A stretch of DNA of 64,000 nucleotides, from positions 361,345-425,344 of the forward strand of contig NW_022985084.1 of the NCBI RefSeq assembly GCF_010015585.1. Direction: 5' to 3'. The translations under genes were made by a program, and so were the position numbers. Source of the DNA: Eremomyces bilateralis CBS 781.70 (Eukaryota; Ascomycota; Dothideomycetes; Eremomycetales; Eremomycetaceae). The first letter of the stretch is position 1; each line of letters begins with the position of its first letter. The notes beneath the pieces are model-generated. The model was not told where the DNA came from. It was given only the letters and a program-made list of their open reading frames with translations, and made no database searches. This document shows, piece after piece, positions 23,692 to 33,597 of the stretch.

Positions 23692-26600
23692 TTACTCATA
23701 TCTGGGGTCATCGTCGGGACTTCCCGCCCCTCCCCAGCCACCCGGTGTCTCCGCTGCAAATACTCCTGGCGTGGGCGCTCCATACGCTCCGGGAGTGGGC
23801 GCCGCGTAAGCCCCGGGCGTCGGCGCACCGACCGCAGGTGTCTGTCCATACCTCGGAGTCGGATGGTCGGCCGGGGCAGCAGGCGTGGGCGCGTTGAAAT
23901 GATCGGCAGGCGTCGCGGCGCTGTACCGGTCACTGGGAGTCGGCGCGCCATATCGGTCGTTATAGTGGTCGCCGGGAGTTGGAGCGGATATAGCAGGAGT
24001 GTAGCCAATACCATCACCGGGGGTCGGGGCGCTATCACCAGGGGTCGGAGCGGTGACGCCGGGGGTGGAAGCATGATGAGGAGCTGGGGTACGGGAGCCG
24101 GAATTGTAGGCTGGGGTGCGAGAGCCATCGTTCCAGGTATTGCTGGAGGAGAAGCCGTGGGCGCCGTGGGGTGTACGGGAAGAGGCACCCCACTAGGGAA
24201 GGGTTAGCGATATTCCTAATAGGGTTATGGGAGGAACTTACACTTCCGCCGCTGCCACCGCTGCCACCATACGCCGTCCTGCCGCCATCATCCCGGGCGT
24301 AAGCCGTCCTGCCCCCATCCTCCCGAGCATAGGCCGTCCTTCCACCATCATCACGGGAATAAGCCGGTGTTCGCGAAGAAGAGTTCCACGGGGACGGTGT
24401 CATTCCGCCATCATGCCTCTTCCATGCTGGTATATCTCCAGCGCTCCTCATACCCCAAGCAGGTGTTTGGCCACCGCCAGCACCCGCGGGAGTTCGGCTT
24501 CCCGACCAAGCTCCGTCTGGCACACGAGACGGAGTGTTGCCATACCTGATAGGGGTCCTGCCGAACCCGCCAGCACCTGCTCGTGGCAGTGCCTTGCCGC
24601 TCTCAGAGTCTCGAATCAAGAGCATGTCTTTGCTAACGGAGACGGTTTTGCTCTTGGTGTGTAGTTCAACCCGGGCCATCGTATCGGTTGCGTCCTTGAC
24701 GATGCCGAGTAGGCCTTTGTGAGGGCCTTTTCGAATGGAGACCGTCTGACCGATCATCCGATCGCGACCCATGGTCCTCGGCGGCGGCATCATTGGCGCG
24801 CCATTTGGGCTTCCGTTTCGTTGAAGGGCAGGGTTCATCTTCGACAGGTCAGGACCGGCATTAACCCGCCCTCCCTTGGCGGCAACCGTGGTGACGTTCA
24901 GGCTGCGAACGACAAACACACCTGCATTTTCGGCCTGCGTTCGATTCTGGCAGAAGAGGTTGTTCCGATGGATGTGCAGGACCGATCCCTGCTTTTGCTC
25001 GCCGCTATACTCCTTCACGGTATCGTCGGTTCGGATTTCGGACCCTTCTCGGTCGGTAGCGACAGCATTCCGACGTCGATCAATCTTGTTCGAGATGCTT
25101 GAAGGCAGCAGCGTGCGAACGGAACCATTTTGGTCGAGGACACGGATCGATTCACGATCGGCTTTGATAACGCAGGCGACCGTGGTGGCACTGGATCTAG
25201 TTAGCTTGACTGCAAACTACGTGAATCAGATAGAAGCAGATACGTACTCAAGCTGCACCAAGTCATACAGATCGTACTTGGACGACACGGTTGAGACGCC
25301 GGAATCTGCTGCTTTGCGAAGATCCTTGCTGAAGACTGTAATCTCCTGACTGTTCGAGTCCGTGAGCAGCGTCACCCGGTCCTTGATGATTCGAACAACC
25401 ATTCCTGCTTCATCGTGGTATTTGCTTCCACCGATGACCTTGACATGATCGCCCTCAACAAATTTCTTCCGTAGGTCCTTGACCGGCGCATCGATTCTCA
25501 TGCCAGGTTTTCCGCCTTCCATAATGTCCAGACTGACGATGTCCCCGTGCACGGTTGCGACCTTGCCCACGAGACCGGATTGCTCGCCTTGATAGATTTC
25601 CACGATATCACCCGAAGCGTAGCTCGATGCATCCTGCGTGGCTTTCAAGGTGGCTGCAATGGCTTGGAGATCGAGGTTTTCGGTACCGTCCTCGGCTCCC
25701 GCGGCGAACTTGGTGACTTCCTCCAACGTGGGATTGACGTTTTCGGTCTGGATATGCTGCAGTTTGAAGTCCTTGAGCAAAAATCCGTCGATGTACGTGT
25801 CGTTCATGTAGGAGATGGCATTCCGTTGCAGACCCTTGGCAGCTCCCAAGTATTTCGCGTTTTTCTTGCGAGCTTCGTGTTCGCTGAACAGGCGTTGAGG
25901 CGGCCTGGATGCTGCGGTCGGACCTTTCTTGACACCGAATCGCTTGCGCTTCGCGTCGCCTGCCGGGGCGTTGGGATCCTCGGTGATACCATAGTTGAGG
26001 CGAGGAATGAGACGGAGTTGCACTTCCAGCCCATTCGTCTCGACCTCTTCCACCTGGGCTAAATCGCCAGCGTAGAGGCCTCGTTTGATTCGCACGTACA
26101 TTCCAGGCTCCAAGGACTTTGACTTCTGCACTCGAAGCAGACCGGGCATCTCGTTGATCGGGATTAGCATGCATTTCGATCGCGGGTAGCAGTCTTGGAG
26201 ACCGTCGGTTGCCAAGAATACATCGTCTTGCCGTCTCGCTTCGATGTAGATGTGGCCCGCCATCAGGTCCCCACGCGAAAAGGCCGAGATCAGAGGAATC
26301 GGTTCCCGGGTATTGAGTCGGCTGTCCCATCGCCTCATGACCGATAGGACCACCTCTTTCTCTTTGCCTTCTCTGCACCGGACGGCCCATATCGACGGAT
26401 CGTCCACGGTCGGGAGTAAAAGACGTTGCGGAACGACGACATCATCCATCGCCATGCGACTCTGCTTTCCGTATTTCTGTCGCCATTCCTCGGCTTGTTT
26501 TTCCGCGTCCAAGCTCGCCATGAGATCGCGTTGTCGGTCCAATTGTCGGTGGTGGCGGTCATCGTCGACGCCTCCTAAGTTGAGCTCGAGGTTATCATCC

Positions 26601-27145
26601 GGATGAGGTTCGTCTCCAATATCGTCTTCCTCGATCTCATCTTCGTCTTCCTCATCGTCGACTTCCGCCTCTTCGTCGATGAATTGTAGGCGTGGATCTC
26701 GCCTCCTTCGTTTCCTAGGTCGGCCCTATGAATAGTCAATACCGGGCACGCGCATGAATCCCATGTCACTTACTGCTACGACATCATCCTCCTCATCACC
26801 ATCCTCGTCATCGTCTTCTTCATCGTCGTCTCCTTCGGCCGCGTCTCCGCCACGGTCTTCATCGTCCTCATCTACATCCTTGGTGTCGCGCTCCTCGCGT
26901 TCCTCGTCTTCGTCATCCGCCTCCCGTACTACTGGAGAGGCGGATTTACTAAATCTGGATGGCCTGGGTGCCGCAACATCCTCGTCGTCGTCATCCACTT
27001 TTGATGGTTCCCGTGCTGACCTCGACTGGTCATCCGACCCGTTTCCGGCATCCTCATTGTCCGACTCAACTGGGGGAGCAGGATTGAAGTCGTCATCATC
27101 GGATTCGGTGCCGGAGCCAAAGTCCTGGTTATAGAGCGCGGACAT
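23692..27145 (-). CDS. SPT5: Transcription elongation factor Spt5
   Basis: Large subunit of the Spt4-Spt5 (DSIF) complex that rides on RNA polymerase II and controls pausing, processivity and capping. Minus-strand exons 27145-26774, 26725-25248, 25196-24242 and 24192-23692 join in phase to 1101 residues. Residues 1-200 are extremely acidic. The NGN domain starts near 232 ([16 protein letters not shown]), followed by KOW units ([77 protein letters not shown]). The C-terminal repeat region carries three tandem 10-residue [10 protein letters not shown]-like units and then about 14 xTPx elements of APTPG type, the expected target of P-TEFb-type kinases. Introns are 48-51 bp. The stop at 23692 follows SPDDDPRYE. 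Confidence 0.95.
24265..24365. repeat. Three 30-bp tandem units inside SPT5
   Basis: Three in-frame 30-bp repeats encode [10 protein letters not shown] and close variants in the Spt5 C-terminal repeat region. DNA identity between units is high, so they probably arose by recent duplication or slippage. Confidence 0.75.
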
Positions 27146-27668
27146 GACTAATGGTTCGAGGGATGAGCGAGTGAGATATGATCAAAGGACAAGTGATAAA
27201 GAGATTAAAGTATCAGGCAGCGCAGGAAGAGGCCATGTGAAGAAAACGTAAGAAAGAAAGAAGGGAGAAGCAGTGAGCAGAGAGGAGCGAGTGCGACGAT
27301 AGGTGTGAAGGACAAGTTCCCGTTCATGTCTTGAACTGCTGTGAAAGTTGTTGCTTGGAGGCTTGCAGTTGCATTCCTCAGGCCACAAGGCTCCAATACA
27401 TCCATGTCTATAAATTGGTTGCATGTGAGCACTGAGCAGTGACTCAGTGAGACAGCGAGACAGATCAATGACTAATCATGTTCCATCAGTTAGAACTCAG
27501 AACTCAGACCCAGAACAGTCGCTGCTGGTCACGTGCACGGCGGTCACTCCACCCTCTGACCATTTCCCGCTCATCGCTCGCTCTCTCACTTCATGCTTTA
27601 TTGCACCATTGATATGTAAATCTTTTGCCAGCTTGATTCCTACATAAGGTACTGATTAATATGATCAT
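27146..27668. promoter_or_regulatory. SPT5 upstream region with CACGTG
   Basis: 523 bp between the SPT5 start and the 3' end of the MDR gene. A CACGTG E-box lies at 27530-27535. Short imperfect repeats of CAGTGACTCAGTGAGACAG and ACTCAGAACTCAGACC lie near 27430-27510. No gene seen. Confidence 0.4.
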
Positions 27669-28890
27669 CTATAGTCTACCATTGGCCAGCGTTCCATCGT
27701 CCGCTACTTCAACCACCGCCCTTCCCCAGACCTTGTGACCCTCGACATCTGCGAGCGCTTGCGGTATACTCTCTATACCACGATAGCTACCGTCGAACAC
27801 AACTGGGCGAACCTTTCCAGAATCAACCATGTCCATGAACTCCTTCCATATTTCCCGTGTCTCGTGTGGGAGCCGCCTCGACTGCTCGCCAAATCTCTGC
27901 AATTGCCGTTTGTCAGCCAAGTCCTGACCGGACACCGCATCATCGCGACTCTCAAGCCATTCTTAAACCAAGAGAAGATAAACTTACGTATCCAATTACT
28001 GATGCAGCGTTCAGCAGTAATCGGTTCATTTGGATCTTCTCCATGACACCCTGGAGCCCCGCGAATCCAACCAGAACGATCCTCCCGGCATATTTTAGAC
28101 ACTTGAGACTTTTCCCCACCACGCCGACCGCATCGTACACCGCCTCGACGCCTTCGCCGTTGGTCATCTCGAGCACCTGTTTTTCCCAGTTGTCGTCCGC
28201 ATAACACACCGTCCGGACCTGATCTCCTTCGCCCAAGCTTCGGACCACGTCCGCTTTCCGCTCATCCTTTCCCACCAGCGCAATGACCTTCGCCCCCAGC
28301 GCCAGTGCAATTTGTACTGCACAGATCCCAAGGCCACCCGTTGCGCCCGCCACTAGCATTGTCTCTCCACCCTTCAGCTTCGCGATCTTGACCACTGCAC
28401 CATAGCTCACCGCGCCGCTGGCACCGACCGCACACGCATCTCGATTCCGCCAACCCGCTGGCGTCTTCCGAACTCCGTCCGCCTTGGTCGCGTCGATGGA
28501 GATATACTCCGCGAACGTCCCTCCTCCCCCGCCGAAGACTCGGTCTCCGGTCCTGAGGCCGGAGGAAGACGGCGCCGAGACGATGACTCCAGCGAATTCA
28601 GTGCCGAGGATGAAGGGCGGTTTCATATGCCGGCGGTTGTTTTGATGCTTGCCTTGAGAATAGAGGACATCGACATGGGTGATGGGACAATGGGTTGTTC
28701 GGATAATGATCTTATCGTCTGACGGCGCTGGATGGGGAAGTGTGGAGGTGCGTATATCCGTGGGACGCTTCAACACTGTTAGCACCTCTGCATGGGATCG
28801 AGTATCAATAGCAACCGGAGCTTCTGGAAAGTCCAACTGCGTGGATGCTGTACTGACCGGGATGAATTCGGTGATGTGTATCGCCTGCAT
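27669..28890 (-). CDS. Zinc-free MDR quinone oxidoreductase-like protein
   Basis: Medium-chain dehydrogenase/reductase of the quinone oxidoreductase/enoyl reductase group, probably NADPH-dependent. Minus-strand exons 28890-27988 and 27896-27669 give 376 residues; the 91-bp intron is phase 0. The GroES-like N-terminal part has ILGTEFAGVIVSAP and TGDRVFGGGGGTFAEYI; the Rossmann motif is VAGATGGLG at 180-188; then come YDAVGVVGKSLKCLKYAGR and a C-terminal block (GKVRPVVFDGSYRGIESIPQ). No Cys/His set for structural or catalytic zinc is visible, which fits the quinone-reductase branch. The last exon carries QALADVEGHKVWGRAVVEV, the standard C-terminal end. Start at MQAIHITEF is the family-like beginning. 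Substrate unknown. Confidence 0.9.
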
Positions 28891-29593
28891 GATTGCGCTG
28901 GTTGACTTTTGCTAGTCTTGAATATTGGTGATTGACTGGCTCAAGGAAAGTTGGCTGACAGCAAACTATGATTTCCGAAGTTGACAATTAGAAATACTCC
29001 TGATTTCTCGAAGTCATGCGGTCTGCGGGAAACGACCGACAATTCCTCCTCCAGCAAGCGTCAGCCAGGTACGGAATGATCTGGATGGCGGGGCGAAAGC
29101 CGAGGTCAAGGATCTACGTTATACATGTTCAAGCAGGAGTAGGCGATTTGCCAATTCTATTCTGGAAGTCAAACGTCCGGAGCTTAATTGTACCCTGTTG
29201 CATTGACGGCTGCAACCTTAAGGGTTCATTGCTGTCGGATGGGGGTTCTATTATTATTTTCAGGTGGGGGGGTTCCAGGATTTATGTTTCTCTTGTCCAT
29301 GCGATCAACGATAATTACTGTAGACAGTACGTAGAGCAGAATACCAGTACGATTTAAAAACCATCGAAATTTCTGGCCAAGTACGAAGCGCACCAAATGA
29401 GGTTCTGTTCCTGAGAAAGCGGCGAGGCGGGCTTATATTTGGTCTGTACCGGATTTGGAGCATTCCAATCCGAATAACTTTGACCATCGACACGTACATT
29501 TTGATCCACTCCATCTTGACCAACTGAACCTACACAACCCCATAGTCTTACCAAGTGCAATCCTCACAAAACACCACACATACCACCCCGATC
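28891..29593. promoter_or_regulatory. Divergent promoter region
   Basis: 703 bp between divergent starts at 28890 (minus) and 29594 (plus). Includes a G-run (GGTGGGGGGGTTCC near 29263). No gene or clear binding site recognised. Confidence 0.4.
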
Positions 29594-30610
29594 ATGGGCT
29601 GGCTCTGGGGCTCGAAAGCGGACGACTCCGCCGTTTCCATCGATAAAGAGCTTCAAGAAGTCCTCCGACAGGAGGCTCCGAAACCCACTCTCCCAGTTCC
29701 ATCCTCCAAACCACGGCCGCAACAACCCCCAGAAGCGCCCCAGAATGACGAGAATACATCACGCGTTAATACAAAATCTCTCTTCCCCGACGGCCGCTAC
29801 GACCACCTGTGGAAGACATACCGGCCCATCGATGAAGTCGAACATGGCCAACGCACGCATAACGAGGTACTACGGGACCTGGTCGACGACATGAAAGATC
29901 GCAAACGCCAGGTCGCCGACGCGGCGAAGGAGAACTGCATCTTCGAGGTGCTGGCGACCAACGACTGCTGGGCCAACGGCGGGCTCCAATCGCGCATCAC
30001 CATGTGCAGCGACGAGACGAACCGGCAGGCCCGGTGCATCGAGCTGCAAAAGAAGTTTCTGTACGCGTTGGGGTTCTATTCGTACTATGACCGGCCGCGA
30101 GACGAGATGGATCGACTCCAGATACACGCCGATCGACTCTATCGGCAGATGATGGAGCATGAGAAGATCATCGAAGATGCGAGGGCCCAGAACGAACCCC
30201 TCCCCGAGTTGCCGCCGGTCATGTCGCGGGAGAACGTCACCAGCGTGTTCAAAGAGGTGGCCAAGAGCAGTAAAGATCCGAATCGGACAGCCGAAGGCGT
30301 GCCGTCCATCGAGTGGATCTTCGAGAATTCGCCCAAGATGGTGCGGGAGGAATACGAACGGTCGATTCAAGATAAGTCACCGGAAGAGGTCGCCCTGATG
30401 CAGAGGGAGCTGGAGGGGAAGGAGTTCTACAAGCGGCATAGCAGAGGGGATGTGAGCGACATCTACCGCTATGAGCGAGAGGCACGCGCGGAGAGGAAGG
30501 AGAAAGGAAAAACCTACTTTGGAGACTTTATCCTCAATTGGGGAGGGTTCAATTCGGCGGAAGGGAAACCTGGAACTCGAGAGTCGTCAGACTCGGCAGG
30601 AAAGCAATGA
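29594..30610 (+). CDS. Large twin-CX9C (CHCH-like) protein
   Basis: Single-exon gene for 338 residues. The centre carries C115-x9-C125 and C138-x9-C148, an exact twin CX9C pattern, in a helical context (KENCIFEVLATNDCW, then MCSDETNRQARC). In known proteins this pattern makes a disulphide-bonded helical hairpin that is trapped in the mitochondrial intermembrane space by Mia40. Typical members are under 15 kDa; this one has a 110-residue N-terminal extension (Pro-rich at 28-50) and a 190-residue charged helical C-terminal part (YYDRPRDEMDRLQIHADRLY, RNTAEGV-like linker, KGKTYFGDFILNWGG). The ATG at 29594 (MGWLWGSKADDS) is used because it follows a clean leader and the start context is good. 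I recall similar uncharacterised fungal proteins beginning MGW-W but no function. Mitochondrial location is inferred. Confidence 0.75.
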   Translation: MGWLWGSKADDSAVSIDKELQEVLRQEAPKPTLPVPSSKPRPQQPPEAPQNDENTSRVNTKSLFPDGRYDHLWKTYRPIDEVEHGQRTHNEVLRDLVDDMKDRKRQVADAAKENCIFEVLATNDCWANGGLQSRITMCSDETNRQARCIELQKKFLYALGFYSYYDRPRDEMDRLQIHADRLYRQMMEHEKIIEDARAQNEPLPELPPVMSRENVTSVFKEVAKSSKDPNRTAEGVPSIEWIFENSPKMVREEYERSIQDKSPEEVALMQRELEGKEFYKRHSRGDVSDIYRYEREARAERKEKGKTYFGDFILNWGGFNSAEGKPGTRESSDSAGKQ

Positions 30611-30800
30611 ACCTGTGTATATCCCATGTATGATACGAAGTTGCTGGCTCTTGTAAGATACTGTGGATGCCATATCATGCAATCCATACTCGAAACCAAA
30701 CCCCGACTCAACTGATCCATCCACGATGTTTAGCGCATGTATATTCTCTAATAAGTCTTATCTATGTGGAATATATGTCTCTAATGGGGTTCTCCCGGGT

Positions 30801-32045
30801 CTAACTCTTTCCCATATTCGGCAAACCCGTAATGAAATCCGCAATCTCCTCGCCGTTCTTCATGGGCAGATCATGTCCCGCATCTAGGACTTCGGTCTGC
30901 AAAAGCTCCTCGCCAAAGATCTCGAGAGCGTCGGGGCCCACCTCATCCGCCTTGACGATCGAATCCGTGTGCCCCAGCACGAGTAGTACCCTTTTCTCTC
31001 GCCCGTCCGCTTCGAACGCATGGCGAACCTTCCTCCACGTCTCGTGCTGCTTGGTGATCGGGCCGTGTTGGATGGCGCTGATAAAAACCGAGAGGAACCC
31101 CTCGTGATGTTTGATCTGCCAGTCGGTTGCTTTGGCGGCATTGATCGATGGTCTCGAGGGCACCAGATTTGGACCGTGCGAGACACTCTCCACGCCAATA
31201 ACGGGCTCTTTCCGGCTCTGCGGATTGCCAGGTGTACTTGGAATCTCTGCGGTGCCAATATCATCTTCGTCTGGGTTCGACTCGTTCGTGGGTCTGACCA
31301 GCGGAGGTTTCTCGGGCGCCGGTTTCAATCTCCGCCCAACTGCCCAGCGCACAAAGGAATTGGGGATCAGGCCGCCATTGTTGTATAAGATGTGGCTGGT
31401 CCAGCTAATGTGATGCTCGCGCATGATGCCCCCGGGTGCAAGAAGGACGAGATTTGAGACTAGATGGGGGAAGTAGGAGATAAACGTCGCTGCAACGCCG
31501 CCTCCAAACGAATAGCCGACAATGGTAAAGCCGCCCGAGCTCGCTCCCGTCCATGGCACGGAAGAGGAAGCCAGGACGTACAGAATCTGGGTGATATAGA
31601 GGGACGCATCGTGCGGATGGTTTTTCGGGTTCGGAGCCCCAGAGAAGCCCCGACCGAAGAGATCGAAGACCATGACCCGGCAACCGCTTTCGACTAACCG
31701 GCTCGCGATTTGAACCATGCTAATACACGGCGTGCTGATGCCGTGCACGAGGAGAACTTTCTTGCCATCTGTCGGACCCCATTCGTACACGCGGATACTG
31801 CCGAGTGGGGTGTTCACATTGCGGGCACCAGGATAGGCATCGGGGGGGTATGGCAGCGTCCTGATGGCGTCGTCGGAAAGAGAGGGAAGGACGGTGGTCA
31901 AGGGAGACTGATATGGGGTGTCTGATAATGTCCTCCTCCTATAGTTTGACGCCAGGAGACCAACCGCAACACCTGCTGCAACAGGTACCCATGACTTTGA
32001 CCAAGGAGATCTGGTAATGAAGTGAGTGACACCAGACAACTGCAT
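30801..32045 (-). CDS. Membrane-anchored alpha/beta hydrolase
   Basis: Single-exon gene for 414 residues on the minus strand, ATG at 32045. An N-terminal hydrophobic segment (WVPVAAGVAVGLLAS, about 19-33) suggests an anchor. The fold is clear: oxyanion HG in VLLVHGISTP (101-102), FDLFGRGFSGAP, nucleophile elbow VGYSFGGG with Ser179, a late Asp in LVLGHTDSIV and the His in LDAGHDLPMKNGEE. A 70-residue hydrophilic, Pro/Ser-rich insertion sits between the core and the acid strand (about 240-310). Similar yeast-type enzymes include mitochondrial or lipid-droplet serine hydrolases, but the substrate cannot be read from sequence. The 3' end converges on the twin-CX9C gene, 190 bp away. Confidence 0.85.
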   Translation of the reverse strand: MQLSGVTHFITRSPWSKSWVPVAAGVAVGLLASNYRRRTLSDTPYQSPLTTVLPSLSDDAIRTLPYPPDAYPGARNVNTPLGSIRVYEWGPTDGKKVLLVHGISTPCISMVQIASRLVESGCRVMVFDLFGRGFSGAPNPKNHPHDASLYITQILYVLASSSVPWTGASSGGFTIVGYSFGGGVAATFISYFPHLVSNLVLLAPGGIMREHHISWTSHILYNNGGLIPNSFVRWAVGRRLKPAPEKPPLVRPTNESNPDEDDIGTAEIPSTPGNPQSRKEPVIGVESVSHGPNLVPSRPSINAAKATDWQIKHHEGFLSVFISAIQHGPITKQHETWRKVRHAFEADGREKRVLLVLGHTDSIVKADEVGPDALEIFGEELLQTEVLDAGHDLPMKNGEEIADFITGLPNMGKS

Positions 32046-33597
32046 TGCTGATATGGTTGGAGACGAGATTAACGAAACCCAGTGGAATACTTCATGAATA
32101 CTACGAATTGTTGCATACGGTAGGGCATATAAACACCTCTTAGAGAGAGATCGGACAACAATGCAGCGAAAGCAGTCAGATTACCAGTGCCGTATGTCAG
32201 ATGGAAGAAGTTGCTTGGTTTGGTGAATGGTGGGATCAATGTGGGCTCCCGAAGTCGGCTTCAAAGCCCCCGATCCGCCGAGAACGATGCATGACATAAA
32301 AGTCGGAATCTGATATCTCACATCTGCATACAGTCAACCACCGCTATAACGATTACCGCTACAGCGATATTCTCGTTATAGCGATAAGATTCCCTGCACG
32401 GATTCTCAATCAATGCTGCCAAGAAAATTCGTTTTAGCGATATCCGCGTTATAACGATTGGATTCGCCTGTACGGATTCAATTGTTATAGCGAAGGTTGA
32501 CTGTACCATACTCCTCAGTCTTCACTGGACTGAACAGTTCATTTTCTCAATCATTGAAGGATACAGATCCCTTCGTGGAATGGTTGATCTAGAAGGCAGG
32601 AAGAAAAAGGTGGTAGTAATAATAGTGGCTGATACGTACAGTTGTACACGTTGGTGTTACAACAGGGCATTGCGGGCGGCCGTCTTACGGAGTACGGAGC
32701 TGGCGCCTGGCACTGTATTTACAGGAACGAACCAAGCCTTGAGAAGTTGAGAGCCAGGCGATGAAACATGGTGTTTATTTTAGCACACGTCAAGAATCAG
32801 GATATTAGTGCCTACTGCCTAGGGGTGGTGAATAGTGGTGCCCTGGCGGTTGCAACTGGCGCTGATACCGTACCCAGCGACAAGAATCTACAGGGTAACG
32901 AATCCAGTGCGGCACAGCTGAATGGATGATGCTGTTGTTAGTGTCTTTCTCTGCTGTAGGGCGCTGTGCAATGGAATGTACCATAGGGAGTACGGAGTAG
33001 TAGTATCTTGAGTTGCTGACGAGACACGCCTCTCACTCTACGATTCACTGCACACGTGACTGCCCCAACGGGCCAACAGTACGTAGCTAGTACTGCGTAA
33101 GAAATTCCGTTGGCAAACAGCAAACACCAAGAAACAACTCAATCCTCCCGAAGCGCTCAAGACTCCGCCAAGGGTTTGCGTTGACACAGAGCGTTGGAGT
33201 GTGACACGAGTGGCCTGTGGAGGGAGCGGCGTAGCGGACAAGCCTCAACGCTCTGCTTACATTGGATCTCAGCTACTGTCCTTAGTCGAGCGATGATCGC
33301 CTGTGGGTCGTCGAAAGGGGATTGATACTTGTACGCCGCGCGGAAGATTGGGCGTACGGAGTCCCTAGACGTGTAAGACGCATATCCCTTCTCACCAGTT
33401 TCCACTGCGCTACGGACTCCAATTCTCCAAAGGATGCTCCGACGGCTGAGGCTGTGAATCTCAAGGCCTATCACCATTTTATTTTCTCCCATCCTTCATT
33501 TTTTTTTCCTTCTCACTTTCATTCATCACCCACGGCCCTGAGACGGGTGTGTATTGCGATTCCCGCAGAGGGACCCTGAAAGTGAACCTCCATCAAG
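32046..33597. other. 1.5-kb spacer containing a MITE
   Basis: Between divergent genes (starts 32045 minus and 33598 plus). It holds the 173-bp MITE at 32331-32503 and several copies of TACGGAGTA-like words (near 32694 and 32990). No gene supported. Confidence 0.55.
32331..32503. mobile_element. MITE of the pogo/Fot1 (Tc1-mariner) type
   Basis: 173-bp non-coding element flanked by TA on both sides (32329-32330 and 32504-32505). Left end CAGTCAACCACCGCTATAAC and the reverse complement of the right end CAGTCAACCTTCGCTATAAC match at 18 of 20 positions, and the match runs on to about 25 bp. The interior contains two diverged direct repeats of about 47 bp (32363-32410 and 32436-32482), and the core CGCTATAACGA or its complement recurs about five times. 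CAG ends plus a TA duplication are typical of pogo-like elements. It carries no transposase and depends on one supplied from elsewhere. The clean ends suggest a fairly recent insertion. Confidence 0.85.

Noticed and set aside
26754-27134. Ser-rich plus-strand frame of 126 codons
   Set aside because: It is the antisense of the Asp/Glu-rich N-terminus of Spt5 (GAT/GAC runs read as Ser).
21065-32045. Possible secondary-metabolite cluster (monooxygenase, MDR reductase, alpha/beta hydrolase)
   Set aside because: The enzymes are separated by SPT5 and other housekeeping genes, and there is no backbone synthase, transporter or pathway regulator.
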